From Streptomyces sp. WMMC500 (GTDB taxonomy: Bacteria; Actinomycetota; Actinomycetes; Streptomycetales; Streptomycetaceae), in NCBI RefSeq assembly GCF_027497195.1, contig NZ_CP114905.1, forward strand, positions 6,335,001 through 6,399,000: DNA of 64,000 bases, read 5' to 3'. A program made the translations under genes and the position numbers. How positions within the stretch are numbered: position 1 is the stretch's first letter; every line of letters begins with the position of its first letter. Under the pieces are notes generated by a model. The model was given only the letters and a program-made list of their open reading frames with translations. It did not search any database and was not told where the DNA came from. Below are positions 1 to 11,100 of this stretch, in pieces.

Positions 1-507
1 TCCGGCCGGCACCGGGAAGCGCGTAGCCGCGCCGAACGGTACCGGCCGGCGGACGTCGGCCGACGGCTGACGCTCTGCACGACACAGGGGCCGGGTCCTT
101 CGGGACCCGGCCCCTTCGCGTACCCGCGAGGCGGCTCCGCCGGCGCCGAAGGCCGCCTGGCACAGCACGACGCACGAGGTGGCCCCGGTAGGCCGCAGGC
201 GGCGCCGCCCACGGCCCGCCCGCGCGGCGCGCGTACGGCCCGCGCCCGGGCCCGGCCGGCGTCCGCGCCGTGCGCGCCGGCGCCCGCGCCGAGAGCCGGC
301 TCCGCGGCCCGTACCGCCTCCGCTCTGCGGCCCGTGCGTCTCCGCCCGGCGCGCTCCGTGCCTCGCCCGCCCGGTGGCCCGCGTTCCCCCGTCCCTCCGC
401 GTCCCGCCCCGTCCCGCGCCGTCCCCGCCGGGGGCGTTTTCGTGCGAGGCGGCGCGTGCGGCAAGATGGGTGCATCTGCCCACCTCGGATCTGCCGGACG
501 GTTTCTC
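1..507. other. GC-rich gap upstream of ettA
   Basis: No convincing gene lies here. The first 70 bases may be the tail of a gene entering from the left (one frame is open to a TGA at 68-70), but nothing recognisable is encoded. A strong hairpin follows at 87-114. The rest, 120-507, is low-complexity CG-rich sequence with no clear promoter boxes, and presumably contains the ettA leader. Confidence 0.5.
87..114. terminator. Strong stem-loop, probable terminator of the gene to the left
   Basis: A perfect 12-bp GC-rich stem (87-98 paired with 103-114) closes on a TTCG tetraloop at 99-102 and is followed by CTT-type sequence. It stands about 400 bases before ettA, so it most likely ends a transcript arriving from outside the window. 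Termination is inferred; the hairpin is seen directly. Confidence 0.75.
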
Positions 508-2164
<1,657 letters not shown>

Positions 2165-2172
<8 letters not shown>

Positions 2173-2695
2173 CGTGGCCCGGCACGTCTACCGCTGCCCG
2201 CTGCGGTGGGCGGACATGGACGCGTACGGCCACGTCAACAACGTGGAGTTCCTCCGCTATCTGGAGGAGGCCAGGATCGACTTCATGTTCCGGCTGGCGC
2301 CTGCCGAAGGAGGTGCCGCCGCCGGCGGCGGCACCTCCTTCGCGGGCGGGTCGGTCGTGGCGCGGCACGAGATCGACTACCGGCGCCAGCTCGTGCACCG
2401 GTACGAGCCGGTGACGGTCGAGGTGTGGGTGACGGAGGTCCGGGCGGCGGCGGCGACGCTGGCGTACGAGGTGAAGGACGGCCCGGAGGACGGCGGCGCG
2501 GTGTACGCGCGGGCGTCGACGGTCATCGTCCCGTACGACTTCGAGGCCGGCCGGCCGCGGCGGATCACGGCGGAGGAGCGGGCGTTCCTGGAGAAGTACC
2601 TCGGGCCGCCCGCGGAGTCCGGGCGGCCGGCGAAGCGGTCGCAGCCGGGCATGCCGACGCAGCCGGGCAGGCCCGGGGAGGCCGCGGCGGCATGA
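2165..2695 (+). CDS. Acyl-CoA thioesterase, 4HBT hotdog family
   Basis: A single hotdog-fold thioesterase of 176 residues, probably hydrolysing acyl-CoA thioesters in the cytoplasm. The N-terminal motif RWADMDAYGHVNN with the following EFLRYLEEARIDF is the classic 4-hydroxybenzoyl-CoA thioesterase/FadM signature, including the catalytic Asp. Substrate cannot be read from sequence. The GTG start lies inside the ettA stop region (8-base overlap), and its own TGA overlaps the next ATG (ATGA), so the three genes form a tight operon. Oddity: residues around AEGGAAAGGGTSFAGG are encoded by a perfect 38-bp palindrome at 2305-2342, which looks like a recent insertion or expansion in a loop. The tail after residue 140 is low-complexity Pro/Gly/Arg. 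Confidence 0.9.
2305..2342. repeat. Perfect 38-bp palindrome inside the thioesterase gene
   Basis: Each 19-base half is the exact reverse complement of the other, centred on GCCGGC at 2321-2326. It contains AAGGAGGTG on both strands, a Shine-Dalgarno-like core, and can fold into a long cruciform or mRNA hairpin with no loop bases. It stays in the reading frame. Confidence 0.9.
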
Positions 2696-3447
2696 CGCGG
2701 CGGCTGGTGTTCGCGGAGGGACGGCAGGCGGAGGGTCTGGCGGCGTTCCTGGGGCGGCTGTTGCGGTACGACAGGGGCGCGGCGGTACGGCTGCGGGTGG
2801 CGCGCGGCGCGGAGTCCGCGAGCGGGGCCGGGGCGGCGGCGCTGGCCGTCTTCGGGCACGCGCCGGCGCTGGAGGTGATCGTGGTCCGCACGGCGCTGCT
2901 GACCTCGGCGACGGAGCTGGACGAGACGGTCTCGGCGGGGGAGTTGGCGGAGGCGATCGACGCGGCGGCGGGCCGGGGCGCCGACGCAGGCCCCGGTCCG
3001 GACGAGGGCCGGGCGGCCGGGGGCGGTGAGCTGGCGGTGCCGCTGCCGCAGCCGGTGAGCGGGCCCGGCTGGGCCGGGCTGCTGCCGCCGAGGGCCGGCT
3101 GGGAGCCGGTGGCCGGGCTGCCGCGCCCCGAGGAACTGCGCGTCGCGGTGGCGGGCGCGGTCGCCGAGTTCAAGTCCCGGGTCGAGGCGCTGCCGGAGGA
3201 GAAGCGGACCCGCGCGGAGCTGGACCGCATAGGCGGCGACATCTGGAGCCGCACGCTGGGCGAGACCCCGCTCCCGCTGCGCGCCGCCCACGCCGCCCGC
3301 GTCTTCGGCCTCCTGCCCCGCACCGCGGACCCGGCAGGTCCGGTCCTGCTCGCCGCCGGCAACTGGCTCCGCCTGCGCACCTCGTACGGCTCGGTGGCCC
3401 TCCGCCGCACGGGGGGCCTGGGCCGGCTGGGCGTCACCCCGGTCTGA
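2692..3447 (+). CDS. Conserved hypothetical protein of the ettA operon
   Basis: A predicted cytoplasmic protein of 251 residues that I do not recognise functionally. It begins MTRRLVFAEGRQAEGLAAFL and has no signal peptide, transmembrane helix or catalytic motif. The first half alternates alpha/beta-like segments (ALEVIVVRTALLTS); the middle is an Ala/Gly/Pro-rich linker; the last ~110 residues (FKSRVEALPEEKRTRAELDR onward) look helical and folded. The ATG overlaps the stop of the thioesterase gene in an ATGA tetranucleotide, so it is almost certainly co-translated with it. No gene follows for 600 bases, so it ends the operon. Confidence 0.8.
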   Translation: MTRRLVFAEGRQAEGLAAFLGRLLRYDRGAAVRLRVARGAESASGAGAAALAVFGHAPALEVIVVRTALLTSATELDETVSAGELAEAIDAAAGRGADAGPGPDEGRAAGGGELAVPLPQPVSGPGWAGLLPPRAGWEPVAGLPRPEELRVAVAGAVAEFKSRVEALPEEKRTRAELDRIGGDIWSRTLGETPLPLRAAHAARVFGLLPRTADPAGPVLLAAGNWLRLRTSYGSVALRRTGGLGRLGVTPV

Positions 3448-4071
3448 GCGCCCTGCGCGTAGCGCGCGCTGCGGCGGTACGGGACCGGAGGGCGGGCGGC
3501 GTGGCTGCCGGAGGGCCCGTACGGCCGGCGGGCGCGGGGGCATAGCGCCCGCGTGCGCCGGGCTCCCCCCGCCGCGCCCGCCCGCCGCGCCGCAGGGCGC
3601 GGGCGTGGCGGTCCCGGATCCGGCGCGGCGCGCTGCGGCGGTACGGGACGGAGGGGCGCGGTGTTGCCGCTGGGGGAGCCCGTGGGGGCTGGTGCGCGGG
3701 GGCTTCGCTGCTCGCGTGTGCCGCGTGCCGCGTGCCGCGGGCCCTGGCCCACGCCAGGCGGTTGCCGGCTGTGGTGCCCGCGGCTGCGGGGCTGTCGTGC
3801 GGTGCCGCCCGCTCGCCGCGCCGCAGGCGCCGGCGCGGCGGTCCCGGATGCCGGGCCCCCGGGCCGCCCCCGCCCGCCCGCCGCGCCGTAGGCGCTGGCG
3901 TGGCGGTCCCCGATCCCGCCCCGCCCGTGGGCCGGGCGGGGGCCGCCCGCGCCCGCCCGCCGCGCCGCAGGCGCTTGCGTGGCGGTCTCCGAGCCGCCCG
4001 GCCCGCGGGCCCTGGCTGGCCGGAACCCGCCCGCCCCGCTCCGCAGCCCGCCCGCCGCCCCGCGGCTGCGG
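3448..4071. other. 624-base gap between converging operons, repeat-filled
   Basis: No coding potential with normal streptomycete composition is seen. The gap separates the end of the ettA operon from the 3' end of the leftward ABC exporter operon. It holds four degenerate copies of a ~47-bp unit and, near 3465-3495 and 3631-3655, two copies of another motif (GCTGCGGCGGTACGGGAC). No good rho-independent terminator was found. Confidence 0.6.
3574..3995. repeat. Four degenerate copies of a ~47-bp intergenic repeat
   Basis: Copies lie at about 3574-3621, 3804-3852, 3871-3917 and 3949-3995. Each runs through CGCCCGCCCGCCGCGCCG, CAGGCGC, then GCGTGGCGGTCCC and GAT/GAG. Spacing is irregular and spacers are not unique-sequence blocks, so this is not a CRISPR array. 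Role unknown. Confidence 0.75.
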
Positions 4072-5145
4072 TCACCGCGGGTGCTCCCCGTCCTCCCGGT
4101 CCGGGCTCACCCTGATGTGGTCCTCCTCCAGGTCCAGGACCACCCGGTCCCGGATCTCCAGGGCCTCCGTGTACCGCTGCGGGAGTTGTAGGCGGCCCGT
4201 GCGGTCCACCGCGGCGTACTCGCGGGCCACCACCCGCTCCTCCCCGCTCGCGTCGACCTCCGTGCGGCGTACCACCTCCGACGCCATCCGGCCGTCGCGG
4301 ATCGCGACCGTGCGGCGGACCTGCGTCGCGACCGCCTGGTCGTGGGTGACGACGACGATCGTCGTGCCCAGCTCCTCGTTCGCCGTGCGGAAGGCGGCGA
4401 AGATCTGTTCCGCCGTCGCCGAGTCCAGCTCGCCCGTCGGCTCGTCCGCGAGGATCACCGCCGGGGAGTTGGCGAGCGCCACGGCGATCGCCGCGCGCTG
4501 CTGTTCGCCGCCGGACATCTGCTCCGGCCGGCGGTCGCGGCAGTGGGCGAGGCCGAGGAGCCCCAGGAGTTCCTCCGCGAACGCCACCCGGCGGCGCCGC
4601 GCCTGCCGGCCGCCGCCGCCGTCGCCGAGCTGCATCGGCAGCACGACGTTCTGCACGGCGGTCAGGTACGGCAGCAGGTTGCGCGCGGTCTGCTGCCAGA
4701 CGAAGCCGACGACCTCCCGGCGGTAGCGCAGCCGCGCCCGCGCGTCCATGGCCAGCAGGTCGAAGCCGGCGACCGTGGCGGTGCCCGCGGTGGGGACGTC
4801 GAGGCCGGCGAGGATGCCGAGCAGGGTCGACTTGCCGCTGCCCGAGGCGCCGACCAGGGCCAGCAGCTCGCCCTCCGCGACCAGCAGGTCGAGACCCTGG
4901 AGCGCCTGCACCTCCACGCCGTCGGTGCGGAAGATGCGGACGAGCTGGTCGCAGGAGATCAGCGCGTCGTGCCCGTACGCCGGCTTCGCCCGCTGTTCCG
5001 CCGCCCGCCGCTCCAGGTCCGCGAGCGTCGCGCCGCCCGTGCGGCCGTTCATCGCGCCGCCCGTCCCGCCGTCCGCCGCGTCACCCGTCCCGCCGCTCGC
5101 CGTGCCGTCCGTCCCGCCGCCCGTGCTCTCTCGCGTCTGGGCCAT
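4072..5145 (-). CDS. ABC exporter ATPase (MacB/LolD type) with AbrB-like C-terminal tail
   Basis: The 357-residue ATPase of the FtsX-type exporter encoded just upstream. A low-complexity Gly/Thr N-terminus (1-45) precedes the ABC domain: Walker A GASGSGKST at about 99-107, signature MSGGEQQR near 210-217, Walker B/D-loop ILADEPTGELD near 231-241 and His-switch VTHD at 266-269. Residues about 311-348 (VDRTGRLQLP...ALEIRDRV...EEDHIRV) resemble a SpoVT/AbrB swapped-hairpin half-domain, an unusual addition to a transporter ATPase. The ATG at 5143-5145 has GGGAGTGAG before it and lies one base after the stop of the permease gene, so the three genes are one operon. Substrate is unknown; lipid, peptide or antibiotic export are all possible. 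Confidence 0.9.
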   Translation of the reverse strand: MAQTRESTGGGTDGTASGGTGDAADGGTGGAMNGRTGGATLADLERRAAEQRAKPAYGHDALISCDQLVRIFRTDGVEVQALQGLDLLVAEGELLALVGASGSGKSTLLGILAGLDVPTAGTATVAGFDLLAMDARARLRYRREVVGFVWQQTARNLLPYLTAVQNVVLPMQLGDGGGGRQARRRRVAFAEELLGLLGLAHCRDRRPEQMSGGEQQRAAIAVALANSPAVILADEPTGELDSATAEQIFAAFRTANEELGTTIVVVTHDQAVATQVRRTVAIRDGRMASEVVRRTEVDASGEERVVAREYAAVDRTGRLQLPQRYTEALEIRDRVVLDLEEDHIRVSPDREDGEHPR

Positions 5146-5146
5146 C

Positions 5147-8050
5147 TCACTCCCTCTCCCCGGCCCGCAGTTCCCGTACGGCCCGCCGTCTGCCACCCCA
5201 CCACGCCTGCACCAGCACCGCCGCCAGCGCCAGCCCCGGCACCGCCACCGACGGCAGCGCCAGCGCCAGCGGGTCCGCGCGCAGCTCCGCGCCGCCGGCG
5301 CCCGGCACCTCGGCGCTCTCCTCGCCGAGCGCGAGCGCGCCCAGGTCGATGCCGGGGCCCAGCAGCCGTACGGTGACCAGCCCCGCCAGCGCCCCGACCA
5401 GGCCGGCCGCCGCCAACTGCGGCAGCGCCTCCAGCACCAGCAGCCGCCGCCCGTGCCGCCGGCTGAAGCCCATCGTGCGCAGCCGGGCCAGCAGCGCGAC
5501 GCGCTCCGGGGCGGCCCGCAGGAGCGACAGCAGGACGGCGAGCAGGGCGTAGCCGGTGGCGGCGACGGCGGCGACGGCGTACAGCCGCTCCGCGCCGCGC
5601 TGCAACTCCGAGGCGGCCAGGTCGTCCGCCACGTCGCCGCGCAGCAACAGGGCGGCGCCGGGCGCCGCGTCGCGGGCCAGGGCGCGCAGCGCGGCGCGGT
5701 CCAGGCCGCCGGGGGCGGAGAGCAGCAGCGTGTCGGGGCGCGCCTCCACCACCGCCTCCGTGCCGGGCAGGTGCCGCGCCACGGCCGCGGCGTCCACCAC
5801 GGCGAACTCGCCGCCCGTCAGCGCCGGCGTCACCCGCCGCACCGCCGCCACCTCCGCGGTGATCCGGCCCCGGGACGACTGCAGTCCCAGCGTGCCGTCG
5901 CCCATCAGGTCGGCGACGCCTGGCGAGACGAGGGCGGGCACCGCCCCGCCGCCGTCCCCGTCCCGCAGCCGGCCGGCGTCGAACGGGCCGAGGCCCAGGT
6001 CGTCGCTGAGCCGCGCGTACGCGCCGGCGTCGACGGTCAGCAGCGTCACGTCGCCGCTCAGCCCGACGAGCTGCAGCCCGCTCTCGGTGCTGACGGCGGC
6101 CACCTGCCGTACGCCGTCGACCTCGCCGGCCCGGGCGGCGATCCCCTCGGGCAGCGGCGCGGCCGAGGTGAGGCGGGCGTCGCCGCCGACGCGGTGCAGC
6201 GAGGCCGTATCGCGCGCGTCGGCCACGCCCGCGAGTACCGAGCCGCCGAACGAGGCGGTGGTCAGCGCCACGAGCAGCGCCAGCAGCGGCAGCGCGGAGG
6301 CCGCGGGGGCGCGCCCGGCGCGGGCCAGCGACAGGAAGCCGACCGCCCCGCGCGCCCACGCGGCCGGGCGGGCGGCCAGCCGCAGCGGCAGCGGGTAGAG
6401 GCGGACGAACACGGCCGCGGCGACCACCCCGACCAGCACCGGCGCGGCGCTGGCCAGCGCGTCGGCGCCGCCGGCCGCGCCGCTGCCCGCGCCACCGTCC
6501 GCCGTGCCCCGGCGGCGCAGCACGACGATGGCGCCCACCGCCAGCACCACGGCCGTCAGCTCGGCCACCAGCCGCCGCCGCGAGGGCCGCGTCCGGACCA
6601 GATCGGTGCGGACCGGGGGCCGCGGCCGGCGCACCGCCGCCACCGCGACCGCCGGCAGCGCGCCCAGCGCCAGGGCCGCCGCCGCGCCCGCCGCGAACAG
6701 CGCGGGCCCGTGCCGCCCGTCGGGGAGCAGCAGCACGGCGAGGCCGTAGCCGGCCGCGGCGGCGGGCAGGACGGCGGCGGCGTTCTCGGCGAGCAGGCGT
6801 ACCGCGATACCCCGCAGCGAGCTGCCGCGGGAGCGGAGCAGCGCCAGCTCGGCGCGGCGCCGGGACGCGGCGAGGCCGCCGCTCATGGCCAGCACCACGG
6901 CCGCGACCGCGCCGACGCCGAAGGCGGCGACGGCCACGACGGGCGTGACGGCGTCGCGCAGCCCCGTGTAGCCGCCGAGCAGTCCGTCGGCGTCGGTGGA
7001 CACGTCGAGGCCGCCGCCGATCCGCTCGGTGAGCCGCTGGTGGCCGGGGCCCTCCTGGAGAGCCGACAGCGCGTCGAGCACGGCCGGCACGTCGCGGCCG
7101 CGGAGCGCGCCGCCGGCGACGGGCACGTTCCAGTAAGGCGCGGTGCGCGCGTCCTCGAAGGACGGGCCGAACGTCTGCGTCCCGGCGAAGAGCGCGGGGC
7201 CGCTGCCGGGGTGGAGGAGGAGGGCCGCGGCCCAGTAGCGCCGCGGTTCGAGCGACGACGGCTTCTGGCGCAGCTCGGGGGTGTGCAGGAGCGGGTCGAC
7301 GGACCAGTAGTCGCTGTCCGGCGCCTTCGGCTCGACGATGCCGGTGACGTGGACGACGACCGTGTGCTCGGCCTGCGGGACGTGGACGCGGGAGCCGACG
7401 CGCAGGTGCAGCGTGTCCGCGGTCGCGGCGGAGACCGCGGCCTCGAAGACGAAGTTCCGGCTGATGTCTCCCGCCACTGCCCCGTACGCCGTCGGCTCCG
7501 GCAGCCGGCCGTCGACGACGCGGGCGCGCTCGGCGACCCCGGCGCGCGCGTCGAGCTGCACCTCGGGCCGCTGCCCGTCCGTCCTCGGCAGCCACGGGTC
7601 GTCCGTGACCAGCACGGGCTCGGTCCGTACGCCGTACGAGACCTGCCCGGTCGCCGCCCGCAGGGGAGCGCGGAACTCCCGCTGCACCGGCCGCGCGAAC
7701 GCCGCGACGGCCTTCGCGGACATCGACTCGATCCGGTCCTCGAACAGCACCTCGGGGTCCGGCTGCGCGGTCACCGCCACGTTGCGCTCGGCGGCCGAGG
7801 CGCCGTCGATGAGCCTGCGGGCCTCGCGGTCCTCGTACGTGTCGACGCCGCGCGGGAAGGCGGCGGCGAGGAACGCGGTGACGAGCACGAGCAGCGCGAG
7901 GGCGAGCGCGCCGCCGGGCGCGGCCCGCAGCCGGGTCCGCACCCAGGGGGCGGCACCGGGGGCGTCGGGGGACCGCGGGGTGTCGGGGGACCGCGCGTCC
8001 GGGGATTCCGAGGACTCCGGTGTCTCCCGGGGGTTCTGTACGGGGGGCAC
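5147..8050 (-). CDS. FtsX-like ABC transporter permease (second subunit)
   Basis: An integral membrane permease of about 967 residues. A first helix (GALALALLVLVTAFLAAAF) is followed by a large extracytoplasmic domain, then FtsX-type membrane blocks: AVTPVVAVAAFGVGAVAAVV, ASALPLLALLVALTTA, and a C-terminal set ending LALPSVAVPGLALAAVLVQAWW. The cytoplasmic loop RRAELALLRSRGSSLRGIAV is the typical FtsX ATPase-coupling stretch. Start: GTG at 8048-8050 has GGGGAGG eight bases upstream; a GTG at 8113 that overlaps the previous stop (GTGA) would add 21 residues and is the alternative. It sits between its partner permease and the ATPase. The unequal pair suggests a heterodimeric exporter or an extracytoplasmic-domain machine. 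Confidence 0.9.
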   Translation of the reverse strand: MPPVQNPRETPESSESPDARSPDTPRSPDAPGAAPWVRTRLRAAPGGALALALLVLVTAFLAAAFPRGVDTYEDREARRLIDGASAAERNVAVTAQPDPEVLFEDRIESMSAKAVAAFARPVQREFRAPLRAATGQVSYGVRTEPVLVTDDPWLPRTDGQRPEVQLDARAGVAERARVVDGRLPEPTAYGAVAGDISRNFVFEAAVSAATADTLHLRVGSRVHVPQAEHTVVVHVTGIVEPKAPDSDYWSVDPLLHTPELRQKPSSLEPRRYWAAALLLHPGSGPALFAGTQTFGPSFEDARTAPYWNVPVAGGALRGRDVPAVLDALSALQEGPGHQRLTERIGGGLDVSTDADGLLGGYTGLRDAVTPVVAVAAFGVGAVAAVVLAMSGGLAASRRRAELALLRSRGSSLRGIAVRLLAENAAAVLPAAAAGYGLAVLLLPDGRHGPALFAAGAAAALALGALPAVAVAAVRRPRPPVRTDLVRTRPSRRRLVAELTAVVLAVGAIVVLRRRGTADGGAGSGAAGGADALASAAPVLVGVVAAAVFVRLYPLPLRLAARPAAWARGAVGFLSLARAGRAPAASALPLLALLVALTTASFGGSVLAGVADARDTASLHRVGGDARLTSAAPLPEGIAARAGEVDGVRQVAAVSTESGLQLVGLSGDVTLLTVDAGAYARLSDDLGLGPFDAGRLRDGDGGGAVPALVSPGVADLMGDGTLGLQSSRGRITAEVAAVRRVTPALTGGEFAVVDAAAVARHLPGTEAVVEARPDTLLLSAPGGLDRAALRALARDAAPGAALLLRGDVADDLAASELQRGAERLYAVAAVAATGYALLAVLLSLLRAAPERVALLARLRTMGFSRRHGRRLLVLEALPQLAAAGLVGALAGLVTVRLLGPGIDLGALALGEESAEVPGAGGAELRADPLALALPSVAVPGLALAAVLVQAWWGGRRRAVRELRAGERE

Positions 8051-8109
8051 GTCACCGACCTCCCCGGGGGTGCGGGGCGGGCCGGGCCACGGCACGTGCG
8101 GGCGCCATG

Positions 8110-11100
8110 TCACTCGCCTCCCAGGCGCAGGGCCGTCGCCGGGTCGCCGCGGCGCAGCGCGACGAGCACGGTGACGAGGACGGGAACGGCCGCGACCGCC
8201 GCCAGCAGGCCCGCCACCGACCCGGCGGGCAGCTCCACCACCACCGGCGGCACGGGCTGCGCGGCCCGCCCGGTGAGGGTGATGAGCGGGATGACGGCGC
8301 GGGCCAGCGCCCAGCCGAGCAGCGTCCCGGCGGCCAGCGCGAGGGCGATGAGCACGCCCTGCTCGGCGGCGAACGTGCGCGCCAACTGCCGCTGCGGGGC
8401 GCCGAGTGCGCGGAGCACGGCGAACTCGCGGGTCCGTGCGCGTACGGACGCCGCCGCGCTGACGGCGAAGCCGAGCGCCGCCAGCACCGCCGCGGCGACG
8501 GCGGTGGCGGCGAGCGCGGCCTGCGGTCCGGCGCCGAGCGGGTCGCTGCCGAGTTCGGCGGCGAGTTCGTCGCGTACGAGGACGTTGCCGGGGTCGGTGT
8601 CGGCGCGGTCGCGCAGCGCGGCGACGGCGGCGTCCGTCTCGCCCGCCCGCGTCGTCAGCCACCACTCGGTGGGCAGCAGCGTGGCCAGGCCCCGCTGGCT
8701 CAGCGCGCGGTTGGCGGTGGTCAGGTCGAACAGCAGCGCGCCGCCGAACTGCGCCCGCGACGGCTCCGTGGCGGCCGGCGAGCCCGGGCCGGTGGTCGGC
8801 AGCTCCGCCAGCGAGCCGGTGATCTTCACGGACAGGCTGCCGCCGGGCACGGGGACGCTGACGGTGTCCCCGACCTTCGAGCCGGTGGAGCGCAGCATCG
8901 TGTCCGTGGCCACCGCGGTCAGCGGCGGGGGCGCGGTGCGCGCGGCGGTGACGGTGAGGGTGACCAGCGGCGGGCCGGTCCAGGTGTCGTAGGTCTGGTC
9001 GCCGGTGTCGTAGCGCACGGAGAGCGCGGACGTGTCCGTGGTACGGGCCCGGCCGACGACCGCGGTGGGGCTCTCCTCGGGCAGGGCCTCGGGCTCGGAG
9101 ACCGCCCGGGCGTGCCAGGTGAACCCGTCGGGCAGCGGCACCTCCCGGGCCTCGGCGGAGCCGCCGGCGTCCGCGCCGTCGCCGGCGGATCCGGCGACCT
9201 CGACGCGCTCGACGTCGAGCCGGCGCTCCCCGCCGGCCTGCGGCTGCGGGTGGACGAGCCGGAGCCCGGTGAGCCGCAGCGGCCCCGCGGGCCGGCCGTC
9301 GGGGGCGCCCGCGGCGGCGGCGACGTCGGCGGCGAGGGTGTGCGTCCGGCCGTCCGCGGGCAGGTCGCCGGCGGGCAGCTCGTACGCGGCGCCGTACCGG
9401 TCCTCGACGAGCAGGGTCACCGCGGCGCGGCCAAGGTCGTCCCCGTCCGCCCCGAGCCGGGCGACGACGCGCAACTCGGCGGGGACCCCGGGCAGTTCCA
9501 GCCCCCCGACCCGGGCGCCCCGCCGCGGCGAGCCGGACTCGTCGTCCGCGGCCGGTTCCGCTCCGTCCGGCCGGTCCTGCCCGGTCGCCCCCGCGGCCCC
9601 CGGCGGAGCCAGCCCGCGCAGCAGCTCCGCGCCCTCCGCGCCGTCCGCCAGGTCGGGCCGCAGCCGCAGGCCCTCCGCCGCCCGCGCCGTGTCCAGGGCC
9701 AGCACCTCCGCCGACTCGCCGCCCGACAGGCTCATGCCCCACCGGGCCGCCGGGGCGGCGGCGGCCACCCCCGGGACGCGCTCCAGCATGCCGCCCTGGC
9801 CCAGCTCGGGGAGCCGGCTGGTCAGGACCCGTACGTCGGTGCCGGCGTGGAAGTCCGCCTGGTCGCGCTGCGAACGGTCCCACGAGGCGCCCTGCGCCAG
9901 CGCCAGCATCCCGATCGCCACCGCCAGCACCAGCAGCAGCACGGGACCCGCGCCCCGCAGCGGGCGGCGGCTCAACTGCCAGCCGGCCAGCGCCGAGGGC
10001 AGCCCGCGGCCGGCCACCGCGCGGCGCTCCGCGAGCCGGGCGACGGGCGGCAGGAGGCGCAGCGTCAGCACCGTGCCGGCGAGCAGCGCCAGGGCCGGCG
10101 CCGCGACGAGCACGGGGTCGATGCCCAGCGTGCCGGAGCGGTCGTCGCTCAGCGCGCCGCTGCCGGAGGTCTGCCGGTCCAACTGCCAGTACGCCACCCC
10201 CGCCACCACCAGCAGCGCCCCGTCGGCGCCCGCGCGCAGCGGCGCGGGCAGCGGCCCGGCCCGTACCGTACGGCCCGCGGACGGCCCCCCGTCGGCGCCC
10301 CCGCCGCGCAGCAGCGTCGGCGCGACGACCGCCGCCGCGCAGCCCAGCGCGCAGCCGGCGGCGACCAGCCACGTGCCGCCGCCCGCCGCGGAGTCCGGGG
10401 TGAGCCCGGCCCGCTCCAGCGGTCCCCGCGCGGCCAGCAGCCGGATCAGCGGCCCGGCGAGCAGCGGCGCGGCGATCGCGGCGGGCAGGGCGAGGAGCAG
10501 CGACTCGGCGGCGGTCAGCAGGCCGATGCGCTGCCGCGAGCCGCCGCGGGCGCGCAGCAGGTCCGTCTCGCCGCGACGCTCCGCGCCGAGCAGCCGGGCG
10601 ACGAGCATCAGCGCGTACGCGGCCAGCAGCACGAGCTGCAGGGCGACGATCAGCAGGGTCGACCGGCTGACGAGGAGCGCCCGTTCGGTGCCGTCGAGGA
10701 GCTGCGGGAGCCGGGTGGCGGCCACCGCACGGCCGTCGAAGACCGGCTCGTCCGCGAGCGCGCCGGAAGCCTTCTTCACCGAGGCGCGCAGCGCGTCCGC
10801 GCGGTCGGCCGTCATCTCGTCGAAGTCGGCGCGCAGCACCCACGCGCCGGCGGCCTGCGCCACCCGGCCGGAGGCGAAGGAGCCGGGGTCGGCGAGCAGC
10901 GGGCCGTAGGTGGTGTAGCCGCCCTTGAGGACGCCCTTGCCGCGGAGTTCGTCGGCGAGCCAGTAGGGCGCGTCGCGGTCGCGGGGGCGGTAGACGCCGG
11001 TGACCTCGACGGGCAGCGGGGGGTCGTCGTCGCCGCGGCCGGCGAGGGTGAGGGTGTCGCCGGGGGCGAGGCCGAGCCGGTCGGCGGCGATCTGCGGCAC

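Noticed and set aside
3574..3995. Repeats with spacers resembling a CRISPR array
   Set aside because: Copies are degenerate, spacing ranges from under 70 to over 200 bases, and no cas genes are present.
4748..8992. Very long open frame (over 1400 codons) opposite the FtsX permease genes
   Set aside because: Its translation is Arg/Gly/Gln/His low complexity without domains, and the opposite strand has clear FtsX proteins with ribosome sites; it is a shadow caused by GC-rich third positions.
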